Positions 23,119-36,003 of a stretch of 64,000 bases of DNA are shown piece after piece (the stretch's first letter is position 1; each line of letters begins with the position of its first letter). The stretch is from Elephas maximus indicus (Eukaryota; Chordata; Mammalia; Proboscidea; Elephantidae), in NCBI RefSeq assembly GCF_024166365.1, contig NC_064825.1, forward strand, positions 100,640,480 through 100,704,479. Direction: 5' to 3'. The position numbers and the translations under genes were made by a program. The notes under the pieces were generated by a model. The model was not told the DNA's origin. It worked only from the letters and a program-made list of their open reading frames with translations, and made no database searches.

Positions 23119-24314
23119 ACCCACACTGAAAATTTTTAAAAACCAAGGTGACGCGTCCACCAGAAGCTACTGGGAGCTTTCAGAAAGGAATAATGTTGGA
23201 AACGGACTCTTGTCTACAAAATTTGGCAGCTGCAACATAGGTGGCAACTCATTTTCACTCACAGAAGCATGTGCTGGGGCCACACGTATTCCCACCGGAC
23301 AGTCAACCAACAGCATAAGCTAAAAATGAACGGGTCTCTGTCATCACTTTAGGTAGCTCACTTTATTTATGTTGACGTCTGGGGGTGAGGGGCTTTGGGT
23401 TGGGGCTGGGGTTTACGTTCTTGCCTTTTCTTTTGTTGTATGGTTTCATGAGGGGGGTTTCTTAACCTCCTCATTGACATTCTGGTCAAGTTTAATCAGA
23501 TCTCTGACTTCAGACGGGATGGTAGCTTGTCTGGGTTAGGGTGTTTGATCTTTCCACCTCCCCCACTCAAGACTTCAGCTTGAGAAATTTTTATTCATTT
23601 CCTAGTGAGGGTTCTTTTTCTGTCTTAGAAGTGAAAGTCTTGGTCAAACTGTGACACCCACCACTCCCCACCTTGGTTGTCTCTCCCCTCACTAGGTTGT
23701 CGGTTCCCTCCTTCCAGCTCCCCAGATAGTAAAGATATTACCTGTTATACTGAAGGCAAAACTGTCATACAGCCAAACTTGAAATCTTAGGGAAGGGAAA
23801 AAGGAGTGACCTTTTTGCATTCCGGTTTTTATGTGGGGGAGGATAAAACAATATAATGCCATTCAGACCCAGGCCTGTTGAGGGCGATGAAGAGCCAAGT
23901 AATCCAGACCCCAGGAGGGCAGTGATTTTTGGCTTTAAAAAAAAAAAAAAGTAAGATGAAAAGTATATATTCAATTTACATGAATTATTTATGCTCTATC
24001 TTTATAATCATATAATGTGATGGGGGTAATTTTTCCTTTAATCATCAAGAAATACCTGCTATAGCTCTGTGGCAGGAGGTTCAATGCAAGATGTGCCCTG
24101 GGTTATTCGTAGCTCAAATGAGAGTCTCTAGAAATTAGTCCTTCTTTTGCAGCAAGTCTGAAAACATGGTCTGCAGCCTGGCGGGAAGGTTGTAGGAAAC
24201 TGGGTGATACATCTATGCCTGTGAACTCTTCCTTTGTTAAACAGGGTAGAGATGTCCTAAAGGAAAGGAAAAAATGAGAAGTCGAACAGGACTCTCAAGG
24301 CATGAGCCTTCAGA

Positions 24315-24318
24315 CACA

Positions 24319-24349
<31 letters not shown>
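24315..24349. repeat. (CA)n microsatellite
   Basis: A CA run of about 17 units with one T interruption in the probable PRDM11 3' UTR. Confidence 0.95.
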
Positions 24350-27300
24350 CCGCCGATATAAGCTTTAGAAGTAGCTACTTGCCTACTCCCTGGGACAAGT
24401 AGTGGTTTAAGCTAGTGGAGTCTGATCAATGCTCTTTGGTTCATTTAACTACCAGTATACCTCGCAAGGGAGTTTAAAAAAAAAAAAAAGTGCGTGAGCT
24501 GTTAAAAAACTTCTGTTCATGTTTCTACATCTGGTCTATGCATATTTTATGTGCAGACATCCTAGAACATGGATATAGGTCATGTTTGGGGGAGGGAGGA
24601 AGATCTGAATTCTAGATGGTCGGTTCTGCTGGGAGCCACCCCTCTCCATTGGCAGAGGATGGCGTCACATGGCCACAGACAAGACCCCAGTGTCTTCAAC
24701 CTGTTTGGCTCAGACATTATTAAACTGTGGTGGCTTCCTTCCTTCTTGGGTTATCTTGTCTCAGAGGCCTCATGCCGCCGTTGAGAACCATAGTGGAAAT
24801 GTCATCAACACTGAACATGTCACTCTTCTTTCCTTGTCCTGCCACTACCTTCATCTCCCACAGATCCTTCCCCTCTACCCCCATGGTCTTGGTGCTAAGA
24901 TAACTTTAGAATCATTGCTGCTAGTCAATAGCTTTTCATTATATAAATATCTATATATATTATATATTATTTTTGAAACTTTTTTTTGGTTTGTTTTCAA
25001 CAGTGATGTAGCATGTTAAAAAACAAAAAACTGGTTTCCTCCAATTGTCCCACTGCCAGGCATCATATGCTGCCTTCTTCAACAAATCAATGCACCCCTG
25101 CCTGGTGACACCCCCCACCCACCTCAGTCGCACACATACTTCCCCACGTCCTCTGAACAAGGAGAGAGTCAGCAGGAACTAGCAACGAAAGACCCAAAGC
25201 TCCTCCCTGATGCTTTGAAATCCCCAGCCTGGTTCTCCTTTCCCACTTGAAAGTGATGTCTCCTGTCCACCCATTCCTCCCATCCAGGTTAACCCATAAC
25301 TGTGGTCAAGTGGGATTCCATTGCAAAGCACAAGTTCCCACCTTTCCCTCCTGGACTTCCTCACCACTCACCCACCCAGACTACCGAGTCTGTGGGAGCT
25401 TTCACTGAGCATCACAGAGACTATGATGGGTGGAGGGCAGACATGGCAAGGTGGGCCTCAGGGGGCAGAAGCAATAGGTTGGAATCCTTTCTTCTAGCCA
25501 ACAGTTGCCTTACACCTTCTTCTTCCTCCCTCTGCTCCTCCCCACTTATTACGTTGGGACCCTCAACTAACTGGGGCTCATTTCCTAGACCACTCATTTG
25601 AAAACCAGGAAGAGAGGCTCCTTAGTGTCTGCCTGATTATTAGGCCCATGACTGTTTCCTCTCAAGAGACTCTAGCTAGAGTTAGCTCAGCTCTTCATCC
25701 AGAGGGAAAAAATCCTTTGGGCCAATGCCGGTGTCTATTCCAGAACTCCTGGGAAGGCCAGGAGAAGGTGACCTGCCTCTGGGCCTACAAGACTGAGTTG
25801 CCACTAGCAGCTTGTGGCTGCAGGCTAGATATCTCCCAAGCCAGCCTCCAGACCTTGGGGAAGCTGAGCTCTCGGGGGAGGGCTTAAAGCTTGGCAGGGG
25901 TGCCTTTAAAACTCTGAACGCTCTTGGCTTCTGCTGAATTCAGCCAGGAAGCCTGGGGCATAGCACACTTTGCAGAGGCCACTTTGACTTGGGATGGGGA
26001 GTAACCAGGGAACAGTTCGGGTGACATGCCACTGCAATTTCTACAGTGTCCTTTCTCACCATGGTTGCTGCTCCAGAGACTCGGTGCTTCTGTCCTGTGA
26101 ATTCTGCATGTGATTCCCTGATTTCTGTCACAGGCCTTTCTACTCCTCTGCCTCCTTGAGAAGGACTCTTGGTTGATCTGACCTTCAGGGTCTAGCCCTG
26201 GGAATCACATCCTTGGCTAGCCTCACCTTCCTCATGGGTATACAAAACTGTGCGCAGGCAGTTTTTGCCTCCCGAATGTGGTCAGCTCAGATGAAACAGA
26301 ACCTCAAACTTAGGAGTGGCTTAGGAGTGACAACCATAGGCTTGGAATCAAGTATGTGTGTCTCGGGGGTTGAGACCTGTCCTAGTTGGGCTAACCAATG
26401 AATGACTTTCTTTGGCTTATGGAAGAGGTAGGAAGTGAGATCAACTTTGAGGCCCAGGTTTCTGGCCAGATGTGCCAAAGCGATCCTGATCCACCGCAGA
26501 ACTAGGAGCTCCTGTGATTGAAATGAGCTGCTCTTCCTTGATGGGGGAGGTGGGGGAAGACCCATCACCACCTGTGACATGTGAGGACAGCCCAGCCCTG
26601 CTGCAGTCTTGCCATTCCAGAATCCCAGTGTTTGCCAGCCTGACATATGGTGGTCCCAAGCAGATCCTCATTCCCCATCCTCACTTGGGAACGAGAGCAG
26701 GATCCCTGGATGACTGGATGCAGCTCTGGGCCCTGAATTGGTGGCATTTGGGTGTCTCTGACCCCAGCCCCTGCTCCATGCTTCCATGTCAAGTTGTTTT
26801 GCTGAGCCCTCTCCCCTTGACTTGTTTTTGTCAATCCTTTAATTTGGAGGAAGGATCTCATAATTATTTAAGACAATGTTGAAATATTTTCTGTTTGTTT
26901 GGAGGTGATGCCAAGAAGAAGAAAATAGGAAAAGCACGTGGAAGGCAGAAAATGATAGTGGAGAGATTGCAGTGGACGACGAATTGGCCCAGCCTGGGCT
27001 CTGGGGCTGGCATCCTCTTGGATTGCTCACCTGAAGCCTGATGAGGCCTGAGGGGTTGAAGTATCGCCTCTCTCTCCTAGTTTCCTTTCCCTCTGTTTTT
27101 CTCCACCCCCTCTGGAAACAGGAATTCTATATCTAGATCTGGTTTTGGCTACAGTCTGAGTGGGTTTCCCAATAGAAGGCTTCATTTACATTCTCTCTTG
27201 GTGCATACATCAGTTTGGGCACAAGAAGTCAGGTTGCACCTTGCCCCTTCAAGTGGCCAGCCCAGCCAGGCCAGGCTGTGGCAGCTGAAGTAGGGAAGCC

Positions 27301-29850
27301 AGACCTCCCTAGCAAGAAAGGAGTGTTTGAGGGACATGTGAGCTTGGAACAATCCTGTGCCAGGCACCAACCTCCTTGGGAGGTGGTGGTGGGTCCTAGA
27401 CAGGTGTCCAGTCCTTAGGGGGGAAGGTTTTGGCAAGAGACACGCTTGGAAGGAGGCCTTCGTTTCTCTCTGTCGGTCAGGGTGCTTTAGCTGAGTGGAT
27501 GGAGCTGCGGTGTTTTAAGGAGCCTTTGAGGTGACCTTTGCTTGTCAGAGAGAAAAAAAGTGCCCTTTGGGGAGTAAAATGGTACGGCCCTCCCCTTCCA
27601 TCTGGCACTCCCCTTATCCCTCCAAGTGGTATGACCCTGGAAGTACCTATGCAATCCAGTCTCCCCAGGAGCTAGTGCATGGAAGCAGGGGTGTGTGCAT
27701 TGTAGAAAAGAGATGCTACAGCCTATATATTGTATATATGGACATATACAGTACGTATACACACAGAGTAAGAGATGAAATCACGTCTATATATCTATAA
27801 ATAATATCCTATATATTTATACATTTCTATGTTTTAAATAGATATAAAAACAGAGTCTATAGCGAGCTGGGAGCGCAAGAGGGAAAGTCTGGCGCTGTGT
27901 ATGCGAAGGGGCAGGAAGAGAGCCTTCGCTGGGGAGCCGGGAAGCTCAGCAGGCAGGGTGTGCTGGGAACGGGCCTCCTATGGAGTGTTGGAGAAGAGAG
28001 GACGTCCCACCACCTCGCCTGTGCCTCCAGGAGGCCTGGGTCCCGGCCCTCTCCATGCACTTTTTCTCCTTTCCCCAGGCATGGTCTGATGTTGGAAGGA
28101 GATACCCCTGAGCCCCAGCTTAAGTGGCCCCTACATCCTCTCGAAAGCCTACTGCTTGGCAGTAGGGCGTGGTCTCTGTCATTTGGGGTCGGGACCACTG
28201 CACAATCTTCCCCAAAGCCCCCCTAGGTAGGAGCAGAGTCAGTGGCAATAGGAAAGGCGCAAATTGTACCTAGGGAGGTCCTCGAATATGCCGCCCCTCC
28301 CCCCTTGTCTGCGTCCGCTGCCCCCTAGAGACCACACCTCTGAAGTACAGCGTCCTAGCCTCCCTTTCCCACTCAACCACTCACTGTCTGTCTTCCTGGC
28401 AGGGGTTGGGGTAGGGGCAGTGAAGTGGGCAGCGAGAGCGACGCCAGGCAGCCTGCCCGCCACCCAGAGGCTTGCTGGCCATGGCAGGGGGCACCAGCTA
28501 CGAGAGAAGGGTGGGAGAGACATATCCGCACACTCCTAGGTTCAGTGGCAACTCAAGGTCAGAAGCAGGGCTCTGGCCCTGCCAGCTTTGCACAGCCGCT
28601 GCCGCCGGCTGTACTCAGGACACCGCATTTCCCTGTCCTCCTGCAGGGAGGCCCAGGGACCCCACCCAGCCCCACGTACCAGGCAGGTTTAGTTCACGTA
28701 CACTGTTCTCATTCTGTGACTCGAAGCAGAGGCTAAGCTGCGAGGCCCCGCGCTCACCCACCTCTACTGGGCAGGACGTGTCCCCGCGCCCATCCCAAGC
28801 CGCGTGAGCCGGGCGGGGTGTCCAGGGACAGGAGGTGGGCAGCAGGGCACAGTAGCAGCTGGCAGCATGACGGAGGGCTCGCGGCGCCCTGACGGGAATC
28901 AGAAGCCCGTTTCACTTGCAGTTTTCCCTCTGTCGTTTCTTTCCCCTGGAGGTGGGGTGGAGGGTTTGTTGGAGCCCTGGATGATGAGGGACAGTGGGTG
29001 CCTACAACCCCTGCTCTCCAGACCAGCCTTCGCCTTAGGGCTCTACAAGGCATGCATTTCCCATCCCTGAGGCCTCCTCTGACCCCATCCCGCCTTTCCC
29101 CAACATCTACCAATGTACCTCAGTCTCCAGCAGACCCGCCCTTACTACCTGGAGTTCGGGGCCAGGGTCTGTTCTGCCAATGCCCACCTCCCCCCGCCCC
29201 CCCACCCCACGTCCACCCTGGTCTCCTTGAGCCACAGCTAGCTGCCAACTGGGTCTTGGAACACCCTCTAGTGCCTGGCTCAAGACAGACCAGTCCAGCC
29301 GAGCCTTCCTCCCATGGCGATGGGTCAGACCGTCGGGCAGGGGACGGGCTTCCCCGGGTAGCAATCCCACAATGCACTGTACCTCAGAGAGAGATCACGT
29401 CATGGGGCCTGAGGGGATCCTGCCCTCCGCCCAGAGGAGGACTGCCGGTTACAATACTGCTCACAAAAGACGAAGGTCAGGCTGCCCTTGGGCACCCCGC
29501 AGCCTTCACTTTTGTCTCTCTAGAGAACCAGCAGTTTGATTTGGTCTTTTCCAGCCCCTTTCTCTCTCCTCTCCATCCCTACGCTGCTGTACCGTTTCAT
29601 TTCAATCACAAAGGAAATATAAAGTGGGGGTGGGGGAAATACCTAGGAGTCTATTATCACGTACATATTAATATGTTAATACTTTCTTTCTTAAAAAAAG
29701 ACTCGATATTATTTTGCAGACTATGCTTTATAGTACCTGTGTGAGGGGGCCTAGAACACTGGATACAAATAGAGCTATGTTGGTTTATCATAATATGTAC
29801 GCAGAAACTTTCCTTTTGTCATATTATCCTTGTAATGTATGAAAATTGTT

Positions 29851-29856
29851 AATAAA
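29851..29856 (+). terminator. PRDM11: Polyadenylation signal AATAAA (likely distal PRDM11 end)
   Basis: AATAAAAAAC sits at the end of an AT-rich block. A second AATAAA at 30157 is an alternative end. Confidence 0.45.
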
Positions 29857-31403
29857 AAACATTTAAATTTACTCACAAGGTCAAATCCCTTCCTCCTCGC
29901 CTCTCTCCCAGTTCTGTGCTCGGGGATGCTTCAGAATTGGCCCCACAGCAAGGGCTGCCATTTTGGAAGAAACCGGAAGCTGCCACTTCAGCTCCTTCCT
30001 GTTGCTCTCACTTCTCCCCTGTTAGCGTTTACTCCCAGCAGGGAACTAGTATACCTCACCCACCAGTTAGGCCGGACTGTTTAAAATCAGTACATCTGCC
30101 CCTACATGCATTTTTTCCACAAGAATCTCTTTGAGGAAACCCACAGAGCTGTTGGAAATAAACTGTTCTTCTAATTCTCCCTCAACTGCCTTGCCTGTCC
30201 GCTGGGAAAGGATATTTTCCCAATAGTTACCTTGGTATGGGGGTGAGGATGAGAGATGTTTTCACCAAATTGTTCTAGAAAGAAGTTGGGCATACATTCA
30301 ATAATGACATAGATAATGCCTTTTTCCTTTACGAAATGCTAAGTTCTCCTACTCTCAGCTTCTGCTCTTCATCACCTAGCTTCCTGTCAGCGCCTTCTCT
30401 CTCCCTTTCTCTTAATGTTTGCCTTCTTCCTATCTACCATTTCTCTCTCAGCCCCTGAGGCCCTCCTCCTTTGGTCACTCAGAGGCTTCCTATTGTGAAG
30501 GCCACCCCTCATCCCCCATGGAATGTTCTAGTTCTCTTATTTCCTGAGGAGGAGGAGTAGGGGAGGAGAAACAAAGGTGTATGTCCATCATGTCTAACCA
30601 GCTCAGGAGAACCGGGGTCAATGACCCCCCCCCCATATCTCACTCAGATTTGACCCACATTTGAACCATATTTGCATTAGTATCTGGGACATACATATTA
30701 ATTATTTCATCACTGAAAAGCAAGGACAAGAAAGCCCCCCATCTGCACTTGGCCATGAGGCCAGCTTTCCCACAGTGAGGCTTGAGGGGTGTTCAAGGGA
30801 ATGGGGTCTGTTCTACTCCCATCCCTTTCTCTTCTCCTCAGTTTCCCTCTCCAAAGTACAGAGGACAAGTTGAGGGGACTAGTGATGTTCACCTCAGAGA
30901 GATTCAGGGGACTGGATAGCTGCCTGAAGATTTCTATGGCTGCCATGTGGAATTTCTACAGAGATCTTTTTAAAACACAAATCTAGTCATGGCATCCTCT
31001 CAGAATTCAACCCCAGTCATGGCACATCAGCCCTGCATGACCCAGTCCCTGCCTCGTCTGTGTCCTCCCCTGTGTTGTGCTCCAGCCACGCTGGTCTCCT
31101 CTTGTTCCTCTCACTCACCAAGCTCTTTTCTGACTCCAGACCTTCCAGTACCCTGTGCCCTCTGCCTGGAGTCCTTTCCCTCGGGATGGTTGCCTGGCTG
31201 AGCTCCTCTCTTCTGTTAGGTCTCAGAAGTACCACCTTCTCAAAGAGGTCTTTCCTGACCACGCTCAAGCCACTGTTCTTTATTCCTCCTGATATATTTT
31301 CTTCATAACACTTATTTCAGTTTGCAACTGGATAATTATTGTGTATGTGTGTCATTGTTCATTGTCTCTTTCCCCCCTCTGGATTGTAGTACCCGCAAAG
31401 CGA

Positions 31404-31546
31404 AGGTGGAGACTTTTTTTAATTGTGCTTTAGGTGAAGGTTTACAGCACAGTTTCTCATACAAACATTTATACACATGTCGTTATGTGATCCTAGTTGC
31501 CATCCCTATAAGGTGACCACACATTCCTCCTTTCCAGCCCAGATTG
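31404..31546 (-). mobile_element. Fragment of A-tailed retroelement family
   Basis: It matches the start of the 44262-44905 copy (ATTGTGCTTTAGGTGAAGG, then TTTACAGCACAG). Confidence 0.55.
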
Positions 31547-31615
31547 AATGTGGAGACTTTTTAACAACTCTCTGGGTGGGTGGGTATGTGCAGTACCTAT
31601 CACATCCAAAAAAAA

Positions 31616-31776
31616 ACCCAAACCTGTTGCCTTCAAGTCAATTCCAACTCAGAGTGACCCTCTAAGACAGAGTAGAACTGCCCCCATAGGGTTTCCAAGG
31701 AGTGGCTGGTGGATTCCAACTGCTGACCTTTTTGGCTAGCAGCCTGAGCTCTTAACCACTGTGCCACCAGGACTCT
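31616..31776 (-). mobile_element. AfroSINE, short subtype
   Basis: CAAGTCAATTCCAACTCAG, GTTTCCAAGGAGTGGCTGG and CTGTGCCACCAGGACTC. Confidence 0.9.
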
Positions 31777-31801
31777 AACTATCACATAAAAAATAAATAA
31801 A

Positions 31802-31961
31802 TAACCATTGCTGTCCTGTCGATTCCAACTCATAGCAACCCTATAGGACAGAGTAGAACTGCCCCGTAAAGTTTCCAAAGACAGGCTAGTGGATTAGAAC
31901 TGCCAACCTTCTGGTTAGCCAGCTGAAGAAGCTCTTAAATACTGCACCACCAGGGCTTCTA
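31802..31961 (-). mobile_element. AfroSINE, short subtype
   Basis: CTGTCGATTCCAACTCATAG, AGTAGAACTGCCCCG and CTGCACCACCAGGGCTTC. It sits immediately beside the previous copy in the same orientation. Confidence 0.9.
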
Positions 31962-32414
31962 TCACATAATAGGCCCTAAATATGGAAGGAAGAAAGAGAG
32001 GGAGGGAGGGAGGAAGGAAAGAAGGAAAAATTTAAGCAGTACCTGATAAAAGTGCAGCCTCAGCAATGCTGCCCTGGTGACGGCTGAAGTCCTGAGTTCT
32101 CCCAGTTTACCTGTCTCTGTCTCTGTTTCTCCACTTGATCAAAATGACCCTGTACCTGACCTCTGGCTACATCTGGCCTTGGCCCAGGCCCTTCTGTACA
32201 AAGCTGGAGATTGTCCCTGAGGTGCTTACTTAAGATTCCCTGCACTCGAAATTGCTCTTGCCCTTGGGGAATGTCCCACCCAATCCAGGTGTCACCTGAT
32301 TCACCTTGAAAGGGAACTTTTCTAGTCCCTTCCAGTTTAGGGACTCTCAATCCAGGTAGCATTTAGAAGCTACTGCTTATGCATCTAAGTTGCCTTTCCA
32401 ATAAAGACCCTTGG

Positions 32415-32540
32415 TCGCTGGCTATGTGCCAGAGCCTGGACTTTAGAGTTAGGCAGAACCAAATTCAAATCCCACCTGTGCCCCTTACAAGCTGTGAGAC
32501 CTTGGACAAGTCACTTATCTGAGTCTGTTTCTTCAGGGCT
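32415..32540 (+). repeat. MIR
   Basis: CTGTGAGACCTTGGACAAGT and CACTTATCTGAGTCTGTTTC match the MIR core. Confidence 0.6.
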
Positions 32541-32692
32541 TAGCACAGAGCAGTTTTGCTGCATGGTGATTACTGGTCATCATTATCATTATTATTACCT
32601 CTTTGGTTGGGATGAAGTAGGGGGTAGGAAGTGTTGGGATTCCCTGCTGCCATCCTCTTTCACCCAGAATTCCTGGGACTACCCTAAGTGAA

Positions 32693-32897
32693 GAGGATCC
32701 CTGGTGGTGCAGTGGTTAAGCACCTGGCTGCTAACGGAAAGGTTGGGGCTTCGAACTCACACAGAGCCTCCACGGAAGAAAGACCTGGCAATCTGCTCCC
32801 ATAAAGATTACAGCCAAGAAAACCCTATGGGGCAGTTCTACCCTGTTACATGGAGTCACTATCAGTCCAAATCAACTTAATGGCACATAACAACAGC
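32693..32897 (+). mobile_element. AfroSINE, full length
   Basis: The head GATCCCTGGTGGTGCAGTGG, middle AAAGATTACAGCCAAGAAAA and a mutated tail ending ACATAACAACAGC are present. Confidence 0.92.
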
Positions 32898-34752
32898 CCT
32901 GGGTGAGGAGTTGCCTGTGACTTTTAACACAGAGCCACCACTGCCTGTGGCTAGCATTGACGGCCCATAGCACCCTCAGGGCAGCTTCTCCTGCTTCCAA
33001 GAGCTTAACTCACCTGGCCCTGGAGGGGAGAGGGACTGCAGAGGTTTCACTGGCTTTGTTGGTCTTGCCTTGGAAAAACAGCTTGCTTGTCCCTGGTTTG
33101 AATTCCTCGGTTTCTGGGACAGGATTTCTGTCCTCACCACTTGCCAATAGGCTGCCCTGGGAAATGGGATAGGAACCAAACCCAGCAGGTGTGGAGAGAC
33201 CACACCAGGTAAGGACGTGCCACCACACAGCTCTGATCACACAGTGGCCAACATTAGACTGGTTTCCGTGGCAACGTCTGGCTTCTAGTGCCAAGATCAG
33301 CTTTCTCCCATCCTCCTCCCAGGTAGGCGTCGCTATCTCTGGCTTGGGGAAGCACCTGGGGCCCTGGCCAGGGACCATCTGTGCTGGCTCCCCTGCAGGA
33401 AACCAGGGAGGGGAGCTTGGGAGGAGTTCTCCAACCCTGTCATCAAGAATATGTCCAGCCCCCTAAATCCATCTACAGCCACATCCTGGGGTGCTGTCCT
33501 TGCCAGGTGCCTGCCCCGGGACGGAGATGGAACAGATGATAGGGTTCAGAGCTTCTGAAATGGTGGTGCTTCCAATTGACTCTAAAAATACAAAAACTCT
33601 GGTGGAAAATTACCACCGATCCCATCAGCAATTAATAAGAGTGACTCAGAGCCTCAGATGACACTGGATATTGTCCAGGGGAGGGGGTGGCCAGAGGACT
33701 GTCAGGAGATGCCAGAGGGCATTAGTGGCGTGGGGCAAGGATCGCAGATACACATGTACATGGGTTCGGTTTGCTTTACACACAAGATAGGATGCTAAGG
33801 ATGGGTGTGAACAGTCCACTGTTGTCAGTCGAGATCACAGCTTCACAAAATGTGAAAGCTGGAAGGGACCTTGGGAAGCATTTTACATATGTGGAAACTG
33901 AGGCCAAATTCATTTTACACGTGTGGAGACAAAGGACTTGCCCAGGGCCATGAAGGTGGCCAGTGACAAAGCCAAGCTGGGCCACGGGTTCTAAGCTCCT
34001 AATACAGTGCTCTAGACCCGATTTGATTTTTTATGCAGGAGTAGTGTTTGTTATTTAAGGTACATCCATGGAAAGTCCTTGTATCAGTCATTAATGAGCC
34101 CCTCTTCCCATTTCTCTTTTGTATAAGTCCAGACTCTTACTTACATACGCATTTTGGGCTCAGGTGGGCTGTATTCAGAGTTATCTTTGAAACATAGTCT
34201 ATGTAATTTTCTGCTTTTTGGGTAAGACCCACTTCTCCTATTTTATCATGAAAACTAAAAAAAGTAAATTATATATATATTTTTATAATATAAAGTAAGA
34301 ACTTATACACATAGACTTGGAAAGCAATGATATCTAATGGCTTTCTTTATGGATCATTTATCCTTTTTAAGAGCCTTTGATTTTAGTTCCCTGTGGCCTG
34401 GTTGATTTCCTGCTGACTTTAAAATTCAGGCCCTGTGCCTTGCTTGATGCCAAAGCGTCTTCCTCCAGAGGCCAGGGCTGCAGTAGCCACCATGAGGGCC
34501 TACGGTGGCAGGACTCCGGGAGTCACCATGTCCCTGCCCACCATCTGGAGCACACAGGTCCCACTGGCAGCTGCACTGACTCTGCCACTGGTGGGAGTGT
34601 TTCTTTGGGATGTTAAAAAAAGAACAGTGTCTGGTTTCCATCAATTTTTCTCCTCTGGAATGAAGTCAGAGTCCCAAGAGGCCTTACCTAATCCTTGCAT
34701 CCCTAAATGTGGGTAGTCCCTTTGATTCAGTGCTTAGGCAAGGCCATCAAGG

Positions 34753-34755
<3 letters not shown>

Positions 34756-34834
<79 letters not shown>
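34756..34834. repeat. (CA)n microsatellite, about 40 units
   Basis: An uninterrupted CA dinucleotide run of 79-80 bases directly abuts the 3' tail of an antisense AfroSINE. Confidence 0.98.
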
Positions 34835-34835
<1 letters not shown>

Positions 34836-34838
<3 letters not shown>

Positions 34839-35021
34839 TGTTGTTAGGTGCCCTTGAGTTGATTCCGATTCATGGCAACCCCTCGTGTGCCGAGTGGAAC
34901 TGCTCCATGGGATTTTTTAAAGCTGTGACCTTTCAGAAGCAGATTGCCAGGTCTGTCTTCTGAGGCACATGTGGGTGAGTTTGTTCAAGCACTTAACTGT
35001 TCCTGCTACCTAGGGACTCCA
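34836..35021 (-). mobile_element. AfroSINE
   Basis: TTGTTGTTAGGTGCCCTTGA (RTE-like end), GAAGCAGATTGCCAGGTC and a degraded head. Confidence 0.88.
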
Positions 35022-35034
35022 CTCACACTCCAAA

Positions 35035-35183
35035 CCCAAAACCAAACCTGTTGCCATTGAGTCGATTCCGATTCATAGTGACCCTGTAGGATAGAGCCCC
35101 ATAGGGTTTCCAAGGAGCGACTGGTAGATTTAAACCACCAACATTTTGGTTAGCAGCCTGAACTCTTAACCACTGCGGCATCA
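35035..35183 (-). mobile_element. AfroSINE, short subtype
   Basis: TTGAGTCGATTCCGATTC, GGGTTTCCAAGGAGCGACTG and CTCTTAACCACTGCGGCATC. Confidence 0.88.
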
Positions 35184-35216
35184 CTCACACTCTGTGGAAA
35201 AACACACTCTACACTC

Positions 35217-35940
35217 CAAAAAAAAAAAAAATTTCTAGGACCTATCAATTCCACTTACTCCTCGGTATATATTCTTGAAAAATTTGCACATGTGCCCAAG
35301 GAGACATGTTCACAGCAGCATTTCTTACAGCAGAAAAAAAAGGGAAACATCTACATATACATCAGTAGGAGAATGGGATTGTGGTGTATCAATACAATGG
35401 AATATTATACCAAAAAAAAAAAAAAAAAACAACAAACCCAGTGCCGTTGAGTCAATTCTGACTCATAGCAACCCTATAGGACAGAGTAGAACTGCCCCAT
35501 AGAGTTTCCAAGGAGCACCTGGTGGATTTGAACTGCTGACCCTTTGGTTCACAGCCGTAGCTCTTAACCACTACGCTGCCAGGGTTTCCGGAATATTATA
35601 CAGCAGCAGAAAATAAATGAACTAGGCCAACCTATATTTGTATGGATGAAGCTCAAAATTTTAATGTTGAGCAAAAACAGTGTGATACAGTTTAAATAAG
35701 TTTTAAAAACACACAAAAATATTCTAGTGCTGAGAGTTTACATATACCTGCAGTAAAAGCATAAAGAAATGCATGGGGAGGAGAAATCCCAAATACCAGA
35801 TGGCGCTTTCCTGAGTCCAGGGCACTGAGGGGGACTTCACCTGTTTATGTCGAGTTTCATGAGTGGTAGGTTTTCATGGTGGTTCATGGGTATTTATCTA
35901 ATTATATTTTCCTGCATGTTTGCTTGTCTAAAATATTAAG
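35217..35940 (+). mobile_element. L1 3' end (L1M-type), interrupted by an AfroSINE
   Basis: It contains L1-like phrases such as CTCGGTATATATTCTTG, TTCACAGCAGCATTTCTTAC and CAATGGAATATTATA. The AfroSINE at 35420-35589 splits it and duplicates GGAATATTATAC. Confidence 0.65.
35412..35589 (-). mobile_element. AfroSINE with 12-bp target duplication
   Basis: GTTGAGTCAATTCTGACTC, middle and head CTACGCTGCCAGGGTTTCC. Both sides carry GGAATATTATAC (35399 and 35589), the duplicated L1 target. Confidence 0.93.
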
Positions 35941-35997
35941 TAAAAGGAAAAGAAAGAAAGGAAGAAAACACCAGTCAGCTGACCCTGTTGGAAAGTA

Positions 35998-36003
35998 TTT
36001 ATT
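35998..36003 (-). terminator. SYT13: Candidate polyadenylation signal for SYT13
   Basis: TTTATT on the plus strand is AATAAA on the minus strand. It lies just beyond an L1 3' fragment and about 4 kb from the stop. The only other candidate noticed (37525) lies inside a transposon. Confidence 0.3.

Larger units (their letters stand above)
23019..29875 (+). other. PRDM11: Probable long 3' UTR of PRDM11
   Basis: From the stop codon to AATAAA at 29851 there is no AfroSINE, RTE or other clear interspersed repeat, and no convincing coding frame. AT-rich patches (23080-23117, 24944-24970, 27719-27850, 29690 onward) and several T runs are typical of vertebrate 3' UTRs. A (CA)n lies at 24315-24349. 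Earlier cleavage sites cannot be excluded. Confidence 0.5.
29876..35997. other. Convergent intergenic region between PRDM11 and SYT13
   Basis: No gene seen. The first 1.5 kb is unique. From 31.4 kb it holds an A-tailed element fragment, six AfroSINEs, a MIR, a long (CA)n and an L1 3' end. Confidence 0.5.

Noticed and set aside
28998..29744. 248-residue plus-strand open frame
   Set aside because: Pro-rich with no recognised domain, in the proposed PRDM11 3' UTR; length is explained by high GC.
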